Source: Armillaria gallica
Lineage: Eukaryota; Basidiomycota; Agaricomycetes; Agaricales; Physalacriaceae
Direction: 5' to 3'
DNA: 64,000 bases
Assembly (NCBI GenBank): GCA_037576215.1
Contig: JBANDB010000003.1
Span: forward strand, 7,254,001-7,318,000
The position numbers and the translations under genes are program-made. Position 1 is the first letter of the stretch; each line of letters begins with the position of its first letter. Of this stretch, positions 1 through 12,149 are shown piece by piece. The notes beneath the pieces were generated by a model that saw nothing but the letters and a program-made list of their open reading frames with translations, ran no database searches and had not been told where the DNA came from.

Positions 1-772
1 GGGTTGTGTTGAAGAAGAGCTACATCTAATAAGTGAGTGTCTGTTGACTAACAAACAACTATTGACTAATGAAGCATGTCTAGACACAACATTTAACCTT
101 TGTGTTGACCCAAAGATGTATGACAGCTCTTTTTGTCTCTGTGACACATTCATGTGCGAAGACCCTCATATGTTCTCATTGTCAATAAGTGCTCCCTCCA
201 TTGATTACCAGACCAACACAGTGTCCTGTCCTGTCCTCACATGGTATGATATGGGCTTGGAGATGTCTTTAGTTGAAGTAGAAGATGTCTTTGAAGTGAT
301 TGTTCTTATAGCAGGATACTCGGAGAACCCACTCAGAGTCAAAAAGATGCTTACAACTGTACCTGAGTTGAACGCTGACTATGGTTTTGACCCAACCCAT
401 GGTGGTGCAGATGTTTGCAAGTATTTTGGGTGGCCACTCATGGAGATCCTTGATGTCTCCACAGGAGGTAGGAAGATCTGTGTTCACTGTGTGTATGGCT
501 GCTGATAGAATGTAATAGACTGGATGCCTTTACATGGTACTGTATCCAAGTCTGCATTAGTCATATCAGACGATAGGGATCAGACCTTGAGCAAAATGAC
601 TGTCTCTCCTTTGGGAAATACACTAGAGGGAGAACATGCTGGCAAAGCATCAGCCAAGACAGAGGTCACTACTGTTGTGCCAACTGGAGAGTTGAAATCA
701 AGACATGGCTCATGGGTATTTATCACAATGTTCATTGTTATCAGTGTTACTTTGCTGTCCTTCATTGTTTAG
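1..772 (+). CDS. 3' part of an MLKL-like/pseudokinase family paralogue, C-terminal TM anchor
   Basis: This is the C-terminal part of a paralogue of the complete gene at 46522-49462; the rest lies outside the window. The sequence starts inside an exon with GEEEL-like coding, then a GTGAGT intron to about 51, then an exon through LCDTFMCEDPH, TWYDMGLEMSLVEVE and FGWPLMEILDVSTGG. As in the complete paralogue, a second intron fits from the GTAGGAAG donor at about 462 to the TTAG acceptor at about 560, joining an exon coding ISDDRDQ and ending in a hydrophobic helix (WVFITMFIVISVTLLSFIV) just before a TAG. No stop interrupts these exons. Both splice sites and the TM tail match the downstream paralogue, so the fragment may be a functional gene end or a recent pseudogene. 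Function is inferred only from the paralogue. Confidence 0.6.
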
Positions 773-1107
773 AACTACATGTCAATATCTATATATTAAG
801 AGAGGTCAAAGATGATATAATAAGGCAGACTTTGAAATACCTGGCCATTGCCATCTCATGGACCAATCCAGCTGAGGTTCAAATTTGTTGCACTGCCATC
901 ACTGCTACCTCTCTGTAGCTCACATGGTGATGAGTTTCAATTTTGCTGCTGCCTCTGCCATATATTATGATGTGAAGGCATTGAAGCCCTACTTTGACTA
1001 CCTATATATACATAAGAAGGTCAGTAAATATGTCTACAAAACTTGGTCAAACTCGATTCCCAAACTCTTGATGATGCTATATAATGGTAAGAAATTTGCC
1101 CCCATCT

Positions 1108-2200
1108 TTATGATACAAACACGTACGCTGATTTCTGTTCAGCTGTTAACTTGATGTCATCTATGCGATGCTCTTTCATTGCCATAGACAGTGCCTTCTG
1201 CTCCTCATGTAACTTGACAATCGTCTGCTTAACTTCTTCTGACTCCTTCTCCCACTCCTCGCCTGTTACTCGATTGATAACATTGATGTTATTGCAGGAG
1301 ACTCCAAGTCTTTCTGTCTCTGTCATGACTTTTGTGCCAATTCCCCGCATGTCATATAGCAAATGTGAATAGACATGCTGTAGGCTGGGAGGGCGTCTCA
1401 AGTCAGCCTTCATTTTCACGCCTAGGATCGCTTTCACCTTCCTATCTTTCAGGTTGTTGGGAAACCACTGCTTTACCTGCTAAAGTACACATGGGGTTCA
1501 GAAAATGTTACAATGGAAACCATTGAAGACTTACTGCACGCTGCGCTTCTAGTGCTAACCCCATTTCTAGCCTTTTCTCGAGTGTTATATCAATGAGCTC
1601 ACATCTATCAAGACACAAATCTGGGCCAAGATCAAGAAACCCTCTTTCCATGCAGGGAAATGGTGCGTCCTCAGGAGAAGATATGACTCCAATAAGCTGT
1701 GGATCTATGGTCCTGGCGCACCCTGTCATATCAATGATCATGCCTTCATTCACAGGAGGCCAACGGTGCATGAAGAGGTTTGGAATCGCTCCAAGGAATG
1801 CGTGCACTGTTCCTTTATCTGACAACGCTTTGTGTGCGATTTGACGATGAGACAGAAAGCGAAATTGAGTTGGTGTAGTCCATCGATTCCCCATACTCCC
1901 TATATCTTTGGCATCATCGTCATCCCATCTTCCGTGTCCTATGTCCCCCTCCCATGTCAGGCTCTTGTATGAAAAGTCACTCCCTATATGGTAAAACTTT
2001 TAGCTTCTTCATTAAAGACATGATATTCATGTACCACCAGCAAAAAATGCATCGTTAGGAAGGTGCTCATTGGCAAAGACATCCCACTTAGGCTCCTTGG
2101 GCTCCTTCTTCTGATTTACTTGGATGAGTTGTGTCCCTTTGATCTTGGGCGCTGTCACCTTAGGATCCTTCTTTGTTCGGGGCATCTGAGCTCTTCCCAT
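1108..2200 (-). CDS. uncharacterised multi-exon protein (transposon-neighbourhood type)
   Basis: Read on the minus strand from an ATG at 2200, starting MGRAQMPRTKKDPK. A GT-AG intron removes about 1980-2028 and links FFAGG to SDFSYKSLTWEGD. A long exon runs through RWPPVNEG and DLGPDLCLDRCELIDITLEK to about 1540. A second intron (GTAAGT..TTTAG) leads to QVKQWFPNNLKDRK and then a charged, probably helical stretch (EEWEKESEEVKQTIVKLHEE). The reading frame stays open across both predicted junctions, which supports a real gene. The basic start, QVKQWF block and helical C-terminus resemble uncharacterised mushroom proteins found among transposons, but I do not recognise a named domain. The extreme C-terminus below 1108 is unclear, with stops or further introns. 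Confidence 0.45.
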
Positions 2201-2465
2201 GGCAGGTAATCTGTATCGCGAATGTCAGTACTACTTCCACAGGTATCGCATTTACATATGGTGAGTCAGTTTTGGTGTGATCTCAATTTTTGCTTGACGT
2301 TGGGACCAGGATTCGAAAGAAAAAATAGAGCCGCTTTTTCCATTTTGCATAACAGTGCAAATATTGGGAACTCTCAAAACAGGCTGTGGTGATAATACGA
2401 CAAAGTATATAGCAACAACAACAGATCAAAGCACAGAACGGTAATACACGGCAATGTACCGAGTG

Positions 2466-2595
2466 GCGAAATGCGAGACAGCACACAGCAGCAAAATACG
2501 AGGCTGTATACAGCCAGAAAATACGAGACTGTATACAATGACAAAATATGAGACTGTATACAGTGGCAGAATACAAGACTGTATAGAGCAGCGAC
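2466..2595. repeat. 25-26 bp degenerate tandem repeat
   Basis: About five head-to-tail units of 25-26 bp with the core AAAATACGAGACTGTATACAG. The units vary by substitution (GCTGTATACAGCC, ACTGTATACAATG, ACTGTATAGAGCA). GTATAC makes each unit partly palindromic. A looser relative of the core (GGGACTGTACACAG) reappears at about 7034 and 7097. Confidence 0.7.
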
Positions 2596-2729
2596 AACAT
2601 GACAAGGCAGACTGTCACATATGAGGATGTATACAGTCGCCTCTCTTAGGTTGTATAAAGTGCTCATCGATGTATCTCTTTCAATCACACAGATATTCCT
2701 CGTCCCCGTCGAATCACTCAGTACAAGCA

Positions 2730-3447
2730 ATGACTCAGTTCAATCTCGAACAACTCTCCACAGCCCTCTTGGCCCTCGGTATCTCCGTTCCAAGAATGGA
2801 TGGTGAGTTCACATAATCTGACATTATTGGATCAAGCATTAATGTTTTTGTACAGCACCCCCTGCTCCAGACGTCCATGCCAATGCCTCTGTGGATGTTG
2901 CGGCTGGGCCCTTGTTTTCTATTTACTGCAGCAATTGTGCCCACACTAATGTGGTTCCTGCCTTGGCAGTCCCAATGCTGATGGAAATCCCACTTCCATC
3001 CCCCAGGTCAGGAGGATATTCAAGCCCTGCCACTACTAGAGTGCCCAGTGCACCCAACCTATCTAATCATCTCAAATTCAGTCCACCATGTCCATTCAGT
3101 GCCTGCTCCAGCTGTCCAACCAGCACAAGCTCCTGTTGGCCCAACTCCCATTGTTTCTCTCTGCTCCTGCTCCTGCTCCTGGTCCATCTCAGCTAAACCC
3201 CTTGACTGCCACAGTAGGCCCTGATGGGCCTTACTATGTAGTCTCCAAAGGTCAGTCAGTCGGTGTATTTCGAGGTGGTAAGTTGCCTCATCTGATGTTA
3301 AACTACTGCTTACTGTTCTGCAGGCAAACAGTCAGCAATCTGGTGACTGGCATTGGTTGCACATGTTTTTTTCGTCATGGAACTTGTGCTGTGGCTGAGG
3401 CTGTGTTCAATGAGGCACTTGCTGCAGGGGCTGTGGAGATTCTTTAA
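2730..3447 (+). CDS. viroplasmin/RNase H1 N-terminal-domain protein (probably broken)
   Basis: An ATG at 2730 opens MTQFNLEQLSTALLALGIS and fits a GTGAGT..TACAG intron at about 2802-2855. The following Pro/Ala-rich linker shifts frame relative to the conserved part, so the gene is either spliced in a way I cannot resolve or frameshifted at about 2960-3090. The conserved part is YYVVSKGQSVGVFRG, then an intron from about 3279 to an AG at about 3328, then SNLVTGIGCTCFF and AVAEAVFNEALAAGAVEIL before the stop. This matches the small RNA-binding fold shared by caulimovirus protein VI and eukaryotic RNase H1 N-termini: a YYVV strand, a G-V-F turn, a V-G-x-x-x-C-F segment and a helix with A-x-x-x-F. 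In fungi the domain often stands alone in multicopy genes. Domain call fairly firm; gene integrity doubtful. Confidence 0.5.
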
Positions 3448-3449
3448 GT

Positions 3450-5200
3450 CCAAGTCATGGTTGCTCTTTCTCAATACTTCTTGGACTCTCATAGTTATTC
3501 TCATCTCAGTCGTGATTGCTGGTAGTGCCTATCTCCTTATGTACCATTGATCCTTGTTGCTGCATCCACTTGTTTACCTTTTTTCTTATGATTCATACAC
3601 TCTTTTGCATCATACATTTGTTTATCTTCTATGTCTTATTTATTGCCATCTGTATACAACCAGTAAACAGAAAATGCAAAGTTCAGTTGGCTAAAAAAAA
3701 TCTAATGTTTATCATATGATTGCAAGACTTCAAATGCTCGACTACCATGATGTCCTCCACTTGCCATGACATGACATTGCTTGAACCTCATCTTCAGTAA
3801 GAAACCATGTTGAGTTATTCTAATCATTGCATAATTGAGTTTCAAAGTGATGTTAAATTTTAGGGCTATTTTTCTGAATACATAATTAGGACTAAATACA
3901 TTCTACTGGCTCTGTGGACACTTGCAATTCTCTGGTAATATCTCTGCAAATGACATAATCAACATCATTCCCATGATTCACATTCGTTCCATGCATTTTA
4001 AGCTAAGTCTATGTACTGTAGTCACTCAAACTATGAACTGTTGTTCTGCTAAAGAAAATATATCCTTTCCTCTCAAAGCAGCATTCTCTCTACTGGATTT
4101 ATCATTCATTCTCAGAAACACTGGCTCTTTACTGTGGAATCTGTCTGTCAGTGGTACTTTGATCACTGTCATTCTGGGATCCACCTTTGCTGCGAGTTTC
4201 ATCTGTAGTCTCCATGGTCTCCACGACATCTGCGGGGTGAGCACTAGCAGAGTGGTTTTCGAATTCCTTGCAGCTAGCGCTATAGCCTTGGCAATCCTTC
4301 CTCTGTGGGCATCCATCCACTTTTCAAGCTGCTTCTGTTGACGTTAGCCCTCTAAGCAACTGGAGATGGAACATACATACCTTTCTTAACAGGTGAACAC
4401 TTTCTTTGTAGTGAGCTTCAGAAGTAAAATGTTGATCAAGAGCAGTGCTGAGGGAATTTATTCATAAAGTCCTTCATGAACTCTTGCCACCATGGTTCAG
4501 ACTGGGATTCACCATTGTATGTTGCATTGATACACTGCATATGGTATTGCTCAAGCACCTGTCACTGCTGGTCAGTAAGGTGAGTACAGTTGTACTACAA
4601 ATCATGAGCAGGTTCTCAGCTTAAAAACAGAGAAACATACCTCAACACCATGATCTACTAGGTCATGCATGGTTCTACATAGAGGTTAGCAGAACCACTG
4701 GGGGAAAAAAAGGTTGTGAGTGCTCACCAAGTTGAAGACCAAATGCAGGGAAAAGTGCATTACACAGAGAAGCAAAGTCTCTTATATATACAATTTCATG
4801 GAAAAAAATAGAATGATGGACAACTTACTTGTAATGTATAGATCCACTGCCAATGCAAACTTTTGCCATCAATGTCTCAGATGTCCTCTTAGCTCAATAG
4901 TGAACAAAGTGTTTTCATACTTGGTTGCTCATATGTCATAACAAACACCTGGATGCAAGCTGGGGTTGCGGGTTTGGTGGGAAAGCTAATGTAGACCAAT
5001 GGTGCGTTATCAGAATTAAATTATGGTATAAAGACTACCTTAGTTTAGACTTCAATACATGCAAAATATAAGTGATTTAGGCCCAAGAAGAGTACACAGG
5101 GAACTAATTCTTGATACGGTGAGACTATCAGATGAAAGAACAAAAGCAGTAAGAAAGTGCTACAATACCATCATGCTTACATTCACTTTCCTTCTTCCTC
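3450..5200. other. no recognisable gene
   Basis: AT-rich sequence. Open frames overlap on both strands at 3922-4341, but codon periodicity, splice junctions and recognisable motifs are lacking. A hydrophobic frame at 3430-3550 just after the viroplasmin-type gene could be chance or a remnant. Confidence 0.4.
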
Positions 5201-5201
5201 T

Positions 5202-6060
5202 CATGGCACCACCTAAAAAATATCTCACACCTGAAGCAAAGCGTCTTTCAGTGCGTGAGAAAAGTAAATGATATTATGAAAGGTACATGTCTATATTCCA
5301 GCCATATAAACTCAATTAATATGCAGTATAATTCATGTAGAAATAGACACAAATCTGATTGCAGTGCAGAGCTACAAACGAAGCTAAGACTTCAGCAGAG
5401 AATTGGTACAGCCTTAACTCTGTATCTTATGCATTGAATCTCACTTTCTGATAGTGCTAACAAAGAATCTACCATTGTCAATGTTAAGCACGTCACCAGA
5501 CTTGGAAAAACCAATGCACTTGAAATTCAAACCAGGTAAGGAGCTGTATTGACATACTTGATAAATTCATTAACAGCGACATATATACAGGAAGAGATAT
5601 CTAAAACATCAGGCCAATAGTCTGCCTTCATCTAAGAAGCCTGCCCCAGCACTGCCTTTACCACTTGTTGACTTGTTCCTTAAGCTGAATGCAGAAGCAA
5701 ATGCCCTTTGAGACAAATTTGATTTCTTCATTCAGGGCATATCTATCTCTGAATATGCTGAGTCCCTCTTGAAAGTGTACTTCAAATCGAGCTCAAAATG
5801 CCAGAGCCAAATTGGTGTCTTTGTGGATCCATTGGAAGAGCTGTATGACCTCTGGGACTCTTACACAAAGATAGAAACTGAGATCTCAGGAGTTAGAAGG
5901 TGTAACTGCAAGGCATAAAGTGCTAGTGCAGGCAGGTATTCCTATCCACAGGGTTGTTGAATGGGTGGAAGATTTTTGGCATTGTGCCATTGATGGTCCA
6001 AGGAGCTTGCTGCATATGTACAATAGGAGATGGTTAGCATGGCAAAGGGATACTATTAAT
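5202..6060 (+). pseudogene. remnant of an uncharacterised transposon-linked ORF
   Basis: A short start exon (MAPPKKYLTPEAKRLSVREK, ATG near 5203) resembles the Lys/Arg-rich starts of mushroom ORFs that travel with transposons. Coding-like pieces follow in changing frames: EYAESLLKVYFKSSSKCQSQ and DPLEELYDLWDSYTKIETEI at about 5750-5890, then IPIHRVVEWVEDFWHCAIDG at about 5940-6000. Stops and frame changes between the pieces point to decay. No function assigned. Confidence 0.3.
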
Positions 6061-7141
6061 TAAATATCATCGCTACAAAAAGATATCTCCTTGCTATTGT
6101 ACTTTGCTTGTAATTCATCTGGACTGTTATTGCCTCACATAACAAATCTTCAAGCCAAAATATTAACTGGTGAATAGGTTCTAATATGTTTTGCACATGT
6201 GTCCATCTCTTTTCCAACCCCTGCAGTATTCAGAACAACATGTTCATATTCATATCCTAACTTTTTGTAGCGAAGAAAGTTGAGTGAGAGCATTCTCAAT
6301 CACTTGTCAATGTCTCTTGAGTCATGTGGTCCAATGGTATCAACATATGCATGGTAGATTTTGTGAACAAAGCACCATGGAGAATTTTCTGTCAACAAAT
6401 CAAATCGTCACCATAGCTGTTCTAATTGGTCAAGTGCTTCTGCTAGATCAAGCTGCATCTGAAGCCAACTCCATTATCAAGCTCCAGTGAGAACATGTTT
6501 GAGAGACATACTGTGTATGTGTTTCCCCTGTGTTAACCTCAATGTCAATATTATGTGCTGCCCATTGAACCAAAGGTTCCAAACAGCTAAGGGCATACAG
6601 ATTGAGGATGTTACAAAAGGGGATATTATAGTTACATACCTCTGTGCCTTCTGTTTTGGCTTTTCAGCAGTGTGATATGTCTCACATTGATGCTGATTGA
6701 TTACATTGATGCCTGGAAAAGGCCTTCAGTATGTGGCCCAGAGCATATGGATTATTTTCTTACTTTTGATAACTTCGTTGACTACTGGCATTGTGAGTCA
6801 CTCAGTGCTCCTCCTCTGTCTGAAAGATACGTCATGGTACCATGGAACTGCCTTGAAGTTCTGGAAGCTTGACGTTGAAACTAAGGTATGAATAGCAAGT
6901 GACAGCTGGCAGGTGGAGCCACTTGGTAGAGAGACAGAGATCACTTGTGGTAAGGCTTCTGGACCATGAAAAATTAACTGCACAACCACCAAATTTGTAC
7001 TCTCTTGCGGAAAGAAGGGATCCTGGTTATGGGACTGTACACAGTCAACTGCAGGATTTATACCTTCTCATAGAAAGAAGAGATCTCAGTTATGGGACTA
7101 TATACAGCCAGTTCAAAAAACTGCACCCTGTAGTAGACTGT
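6061..7141. other. AT-rich spacer with a ~63-bp tandem duplication at its end
   Basis: No gene seen. At about 7010-7135 two units of about 63 bp follow each other, each with AGAAAGAAG, a TTATGGGACTGTA-type core and an ACAGYCA end. The right flank of the neighbouring repeat (from 8511) starts with CATTATGGGGGTGTATAGAG, which looks like a third unit. This suggests the repeat at 7142-8510 landed inside this small array. Confidence 0.45.
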
Positions 7142-8510
7142 TGATGTGCTCGGTAACGGCGAGTGGCAAATGGACTAGAGGCTGGCAATAAACACCAACA
7201 ACACTAAACCAATCACTAACTCCACACTTATCACCAATGTATTGAATTTGGGTGTTTCAAGTATGATAGAAGCACTCTGCAGACTTCAATAATCAAGGGA
7301 AGTTGTTTAAAGATGTTTTATTTCATTACTAGTGAGCTATACAAGCATACTACTCGCACTAGCAGGGTTGGTAAGACACAATTGGATGAATAGTGACTCG
7401 ACTTGAGCTACTGTGCTCGCTCTGACTGGGACTGCTTCGAACTAGTGGCTCTCTTGGCCCTATAATATCTTACAAGTGAATAAACACTTGACTAGTCACT
7501 TTCTAGGCAGACTAGTGGTGCTCTTGGCCTAAGAATAATACTTTAAACTTCGAGAACTCACTTGAACTAACTTCAAAACACTCTTGGCCTTTGCAGGACA
7601 CAAAAGATTGCTCTAAGACACTTCTATTCACTCAATGCTATGGGTAACTTAGCGACTAGTAGCTGCTTCATCAAGGTTAAGCACAAAAGCCTTTAATTGG
7701 GGCACTAGATACTGACTAGTAGGTCACAATTGTGGGAATGGCTTGCCTGAGCCATGTGTGCACCTATTCTACTACTTATATACTGACAAACAAGGTACAA
7801 TCGAGATATAAATAACTGACTAGAGGGGTATTATTGATAAGGATTTCTTGGCTAGTCATGAATAATGGTGAATAATCACACAATAGTTGGTCTAGAAATG
7901 GTCGCTTGCTGACTAGTGAGCCTAGGAGCTCCACTAGTGGTCGTATTCCATATTCCTTGGTGCAGCAACGCTCCACTAGTGTCAAGGATAAATGACTAGG
8001 CTGGCGAATGTGCCTGTAGCAGCTGTCAATTGTGATTGAAGGTGCAGCCTAGCTATACTAGTCCCAATTGTAATAGATTAGTATTGTGCTAGTTGGATCT
8101 GCCACAAGGTTAATACATTGCTAATTCATTTCTAAGTCCTGCTTTGAGATTGCCACATGACTACTTAACCTGACTTAGGCATTTGTGCCCAGATTGGTCC
8201 ACTAGTGACTGAACTTCACGAGATTTGTGTCCTCTGCCTCTTGTTTGGTGTGCTAGTCACGTTACTCGTCTGCTAGTGGCCATATTTATTTAGCCCTGCT
8301 AGCATTCAAGTCACTAGTATGGCCGGCTGGTAGATTAAACTCACTAGTGGTATCACATCTATGTCCTGGCTCTACTAGTTGCATACTAGTCTAACTATCA
8401 GCTCGAAGCCTCAGCTATAGTCCTCTAAGTATCACTAATGTAAGGTAGATATGCAATAGTATTATTATAAAATCGCAAAATTTAGGTGTGAACATGTAGA
8501 TGGTGTAACA
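7142..8510. repeat. ACTAGT-rich interspersed repeat, copy 1
   Basis: A 1.37-kb element starting TGATGTGCTCGGTAACGG and ending GGTGTAACA. It contains at least 15 ACTAGT palindromes where well under one is expected by chance. It has no coding frame of note. TG at the left and CA at the right resemble LTR termini, but no target-site duplication is visible. The left 790 bp are identical to copy 2 at 14921-15710; the remainder aligns with many differences. Confidence 0.8.
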
Positions 8511-10420
8511 CCATTATGGGGGTGTATAGAGCCAATCTATACCTGGTTGTACAAAATCAATAAGCAACTAATGACAGGTGACATATTTTCTCCATGGATG
8601 TGGTATTTTGATTCTGCTGTATGCAGTGTTTACAAGCTCTATACTGTCTTGTAAAAAATTTATCTGTGAAAACACTTATAAGCCCAGTCAGGAGACAAAA
8701 TAAAATACTCACATATTTCATTATCTACAGAACAGGTATGTACACATGGTAATAAGCAGCAAGGTGACTGAGGTCTCAGTTATCAAATATGTTTATCTTG
8801 TGGGAGAAAAGGGAATTTTTAAGATCCTTTTTGCCTGAGTATTGTAGGGTGAAAGCTGTTGCTAAGCAGACACCTAGACTCTTCGCACAGTTTCAGTCTC
8901 ATCTATGGCTGATTTGGAGCAGACATTGGGTCCCAGAGCTTCAGACTCCTGATCTGGAAGATGCTGATGCAGTTTGCTACTGGAATCACTGTCGCCAAAG
9001 AGTAAGCTCTGTTATTGTTGCAGGGATTCATAAAGGATTGATGTATTTTATAGGATCTCCTCAGAATTATTAAGACTCTGGCACTGTGGGAACCCTTCTA
9101 TGCCATGGGTTGCAAAAAGATGAGAGCAGGACTGGCAGAGCTCCTCTCGATTTGCATATACAGCAAAGCTATCTGGTATGAGACAAAGTGATAGAGTGCC
9201 AAAGCCTACAAAGTGTCCTGATGGAACTAGTTAGTCCATGCAGTTGCATTGTATTGTGTTATTTACCCATAGTCTAAATGGGGAATGTTTCTTGTGGAGC
9301 ACTCAAGTTTCACAATGTTCACTACTTCACTCATATCCTCCCAATAAAGTTCCCTCTCTGAATGATCACTTAATGTTTGACTCATAAGTCCCAGTGAAAA
9401 GTCAGTTGAGCCAGGTTGAGTGAAATCGAGCCAAAGGGAAAAAGTCGACAGGGCTTCATCATGCTCGCTGTGGCTTTGAAATGTGAACCCTTTTTCAGCC
9501 CAAATCAAGCCGTTTTGAGCTGTGCAGTTGAGGTTGATAGGGATTGATATGGCTCAATTACACTCTATCTACACACTACTAATCATACTGGTACTCTGAT
9601 ACTACTGTCCTATTGCTATTTCTAATGTAATGTTCTGTTTAATACTTCCACCGGTGGTGCTGACACTGTCCAAGATCATATCCTAAGACTATAATGGTAT
9701 AGAGTTAGAATAGATTCTCAGTTAAGTGCTAGGAAAGCATACCTTTCCTTCATTGCCAAGACATGGTGGGAAAGCCCTTTCATTTAAGACTCTATCCACA
9801 AGGCATTTGATTGTCTGGTCAGAAATAAAAAACTTGTCTAGTTGTAGGTGCTGGGTGAACATACCATGTTGTCATGCTCAGGAACTTTATCCGGCACAAA
9901 AGTCTGGCATAAGAGTATCAATCTTAGCTCAATTCGAATGCACTGAGATTTACCTTTTGCCCGTCTTTTCCAATTCAACTCCAAAATGCATCAAACTGAT
10001 GTTCACTTCCCCCGACTGCCCTGATCCACAGACACTTACAGATAGCCCTAGCAAGTAACACATTAGAAAAGTCTCCCTAGAGAAAAACATGTACTTTAGG
10101 TTGTTGCCCTGATGTGCAGCTGCTTTGTGGTCCTTTCTTGATGAGCTAACTTGTATAATTGCAGCCGCAACACTGCTTTTGGCATGGCTCAAGGCTGGTG
10201 GTGCTCCTCTGGCCAACTTTGAGGGAAGTGGTGTTGGTGGGAGGGCATGATTAGTGGCAGCTGGTGGTGCTGGCATCTGTTCATGTATTGCAGGTGTTTC
10301 TCAATGGAAAGGCCTAGGAGCATGAGTTGTTGCTACCAGTGGTTCAGCATGTGGTTGTGGGACTTGTGACAGGGAATGCTTCAAGGTCTCTGTTGCCATG
10401 AGTGGAAGTGTCATTGAAAA
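8511..10420. other. AT-rich transposon-type DNA with a coding-like fragment at 8789-9073
   Basis: The plus-strand frame at 8789-9073 (KREFLRSFLPEYCRVK, then HLWLIWSRHWVPEL) resembles a motif seen in uncharacterised mushroom ORFs (basic residues, L-x-x-x-P-x-Y, aromatic-rich W segments). It is isolated and has no clear start. The rest, including proline-rich frames near 9950-10276, shows no convincing gene. Confidence 0.35.
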
Positions 10421-10423
10421 TTT

Positions 10424-11820
10424 TTAAGTGACAGATGCTGGCAGCGGTAGAGTTGGTGAGGTAGTTCTGAATGTCCCCAGTGTTGTGTTGGGCATGTCAG
10501 GCAATGACATGGGTTGAATGCCCAAGAGTAGCGAAGGCGATAAGAGTATTATAGCATCAGTCAAAGATAAGGTAGGCAGCAAATCTGGAGAATGCTCAGC
10601 ATGAGCATGAGTAGCAGTTGTGGATGAGATGGGCGACAATGGGACTGTGATGGTAGGAGGAGAGACTGGTATGGCTGCAGTATGAGCGGTAGGCACAAAC
10701 TTGGATGGAGAGATATTGTTATTAGGACAAAATCAGTACTAGTTATGTAAAAGAGATATGGTGACTCACAGAGGGTTCACAAACTGTAACGGCAAATAAG
10801 ACAGTAAGCATACTATTTCTGAGCATTAAGAAACACCTTACTTTGAAAGGTTTCTTGCATTTGGGCTCGGCCTTTGTATTTCGAGTAGCTGATAGTCCAT
10901 GGTGTCATTTGCTTGGATGGTCATTAGTCCTTGTCTTGTCTGATACAGGGCTAGCTGGTTGTTTGGCTTGCAAAGGTGATGATGGCAGAACAGGATAAAT
11001 AGGCTCAGACTTGGCCAGAACTGCACCACATTTCTTTAGCTTCAAAAACCAGGAAGAATAATTGTTGGTGCATATTTGAAAAGCCTTCCACACACTTTTG
11101 CAGAGGCTAAGAAGAGGGAAATACTGACACATATGGAACTCGTAGAGATTGAGAGCATTGACAGCAGCTTCAGACCAGCTACCTGGAGCAATACTGAGAT
11201 GCAATAGCTGATACCAGATAGCTCGTGCATATGCTCACATCTCCTCAATGACATCCTCGCCAACTGGTGTACCATCAATATCAATGACATACCAGGTCAT
11301 AGTGTTGCCATTTTCGAATTCCTTCTTTTTGCCAGTCAAGGAGGCATGTCGTTTCTTCTCTACTGCATATTCACCTCGATTCCAGTACTTCACCCAAGGG
11401 TACAATGCCTTGTCTTGAGTGATGCACTGGAAAGCATACTTGGTTGATGTAGAAGGGCATGGTGCAAAATTGGAGATATGCTAAAGAAGGCTTGTGTATG
11501 CAAAACTGACAAAGAGTGAGATAAAGAGCATCCTTCTCATCCAGCATTGTGATGCACCTTAGAGTCTGAAGCTCTGTCTGAATAACCTTCAAAGCTTTCT
11601 CTGAAGAAGAGCCCTGGTCCCAAGCACCATTTGCCAGCGATATATGTGGCATTGGAGCAGTTGGGGCATGCTTGAAAGGCACATCTGGTATGTTACCTGC
11701 AAAAAATGTATTTTGTCCAGAATTGATATGTAAAAAGTCTGGTTGAGGAAACCCAGGAGGCATAGCAGGAGAGAAGGAAGACTGATGACCATTCACAAAA
11801 GGAGAGGACATTATATGCAC
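10424..11820 (-). pseudogene. decayed ORF downstream of the CACTA transposase
   Basis: Minus-strand coding-like pieces in several frames: FSPAMPPGFPQPDF and KALKVIQTELQTLRC (11820-11371), then APGSWSEAAVNALNLYEFHM and CKSVWKAFQICTNNYSSWFL (about 11204-10990), then Ser/Thr/Pro-rich low-complexity protein (10696-10424). The order and strand agree with a second gene lying behind the transposase in the same element. Frame changes indicate decay. Function unknown. Confidence 0.4.
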
Positions 11821-12149
11821 AAAATAAAGTAAAGGATATTGATGATGGTGATGGTAAGAGGCAAAGTCTGTTGATATCTATATTTGGCCAATGCATGTTT
11901 TGCCAAACAAATGTGACACCTCCAAGATGTGTCTCCCAAATTAGATGCTTGAGACTATGATGTATCCATGAATGTAAATTCAGCAGAAGCAATAATTTTT
12001 GGAGGCAGGTATTCCTTTAATTTGGCTGTATATACCACTGCATAGGCTCTCAGAGGGAAATTACATGATGCAGGGTTGCACAAGTGACAATATAGCCAAT
12101 ATATTATATGGCCTTTACTGACTTTCTTCATTATCATCCTCAGTATATC

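Noticed and set aside
2466..2595. CRISPR-like array
   Set aside because: Units abut without spacers and the genome is fungal.
2283..2730. Minus-strand hydrophobic ORFs (111 and 118 codons)
   Set aside because: They run through the 25-bp tandem array; the repetitive hydrophobic protein is a by-product of the repeat.
3922..4341. 139-codon plus-strand ORF
   Set aside because: The minus strand is open over the same region, the composition is Leu/Ile/Ser-biased without a defined helix pattern, and there is no homologue in the window.
7776..7985. Open frame repeated at 15555-15749
   Set aside because: It is in the identical part of the ACTAGT repeat, has no start context or motif, and identity reflects DNA duplication rather than coding constraint.
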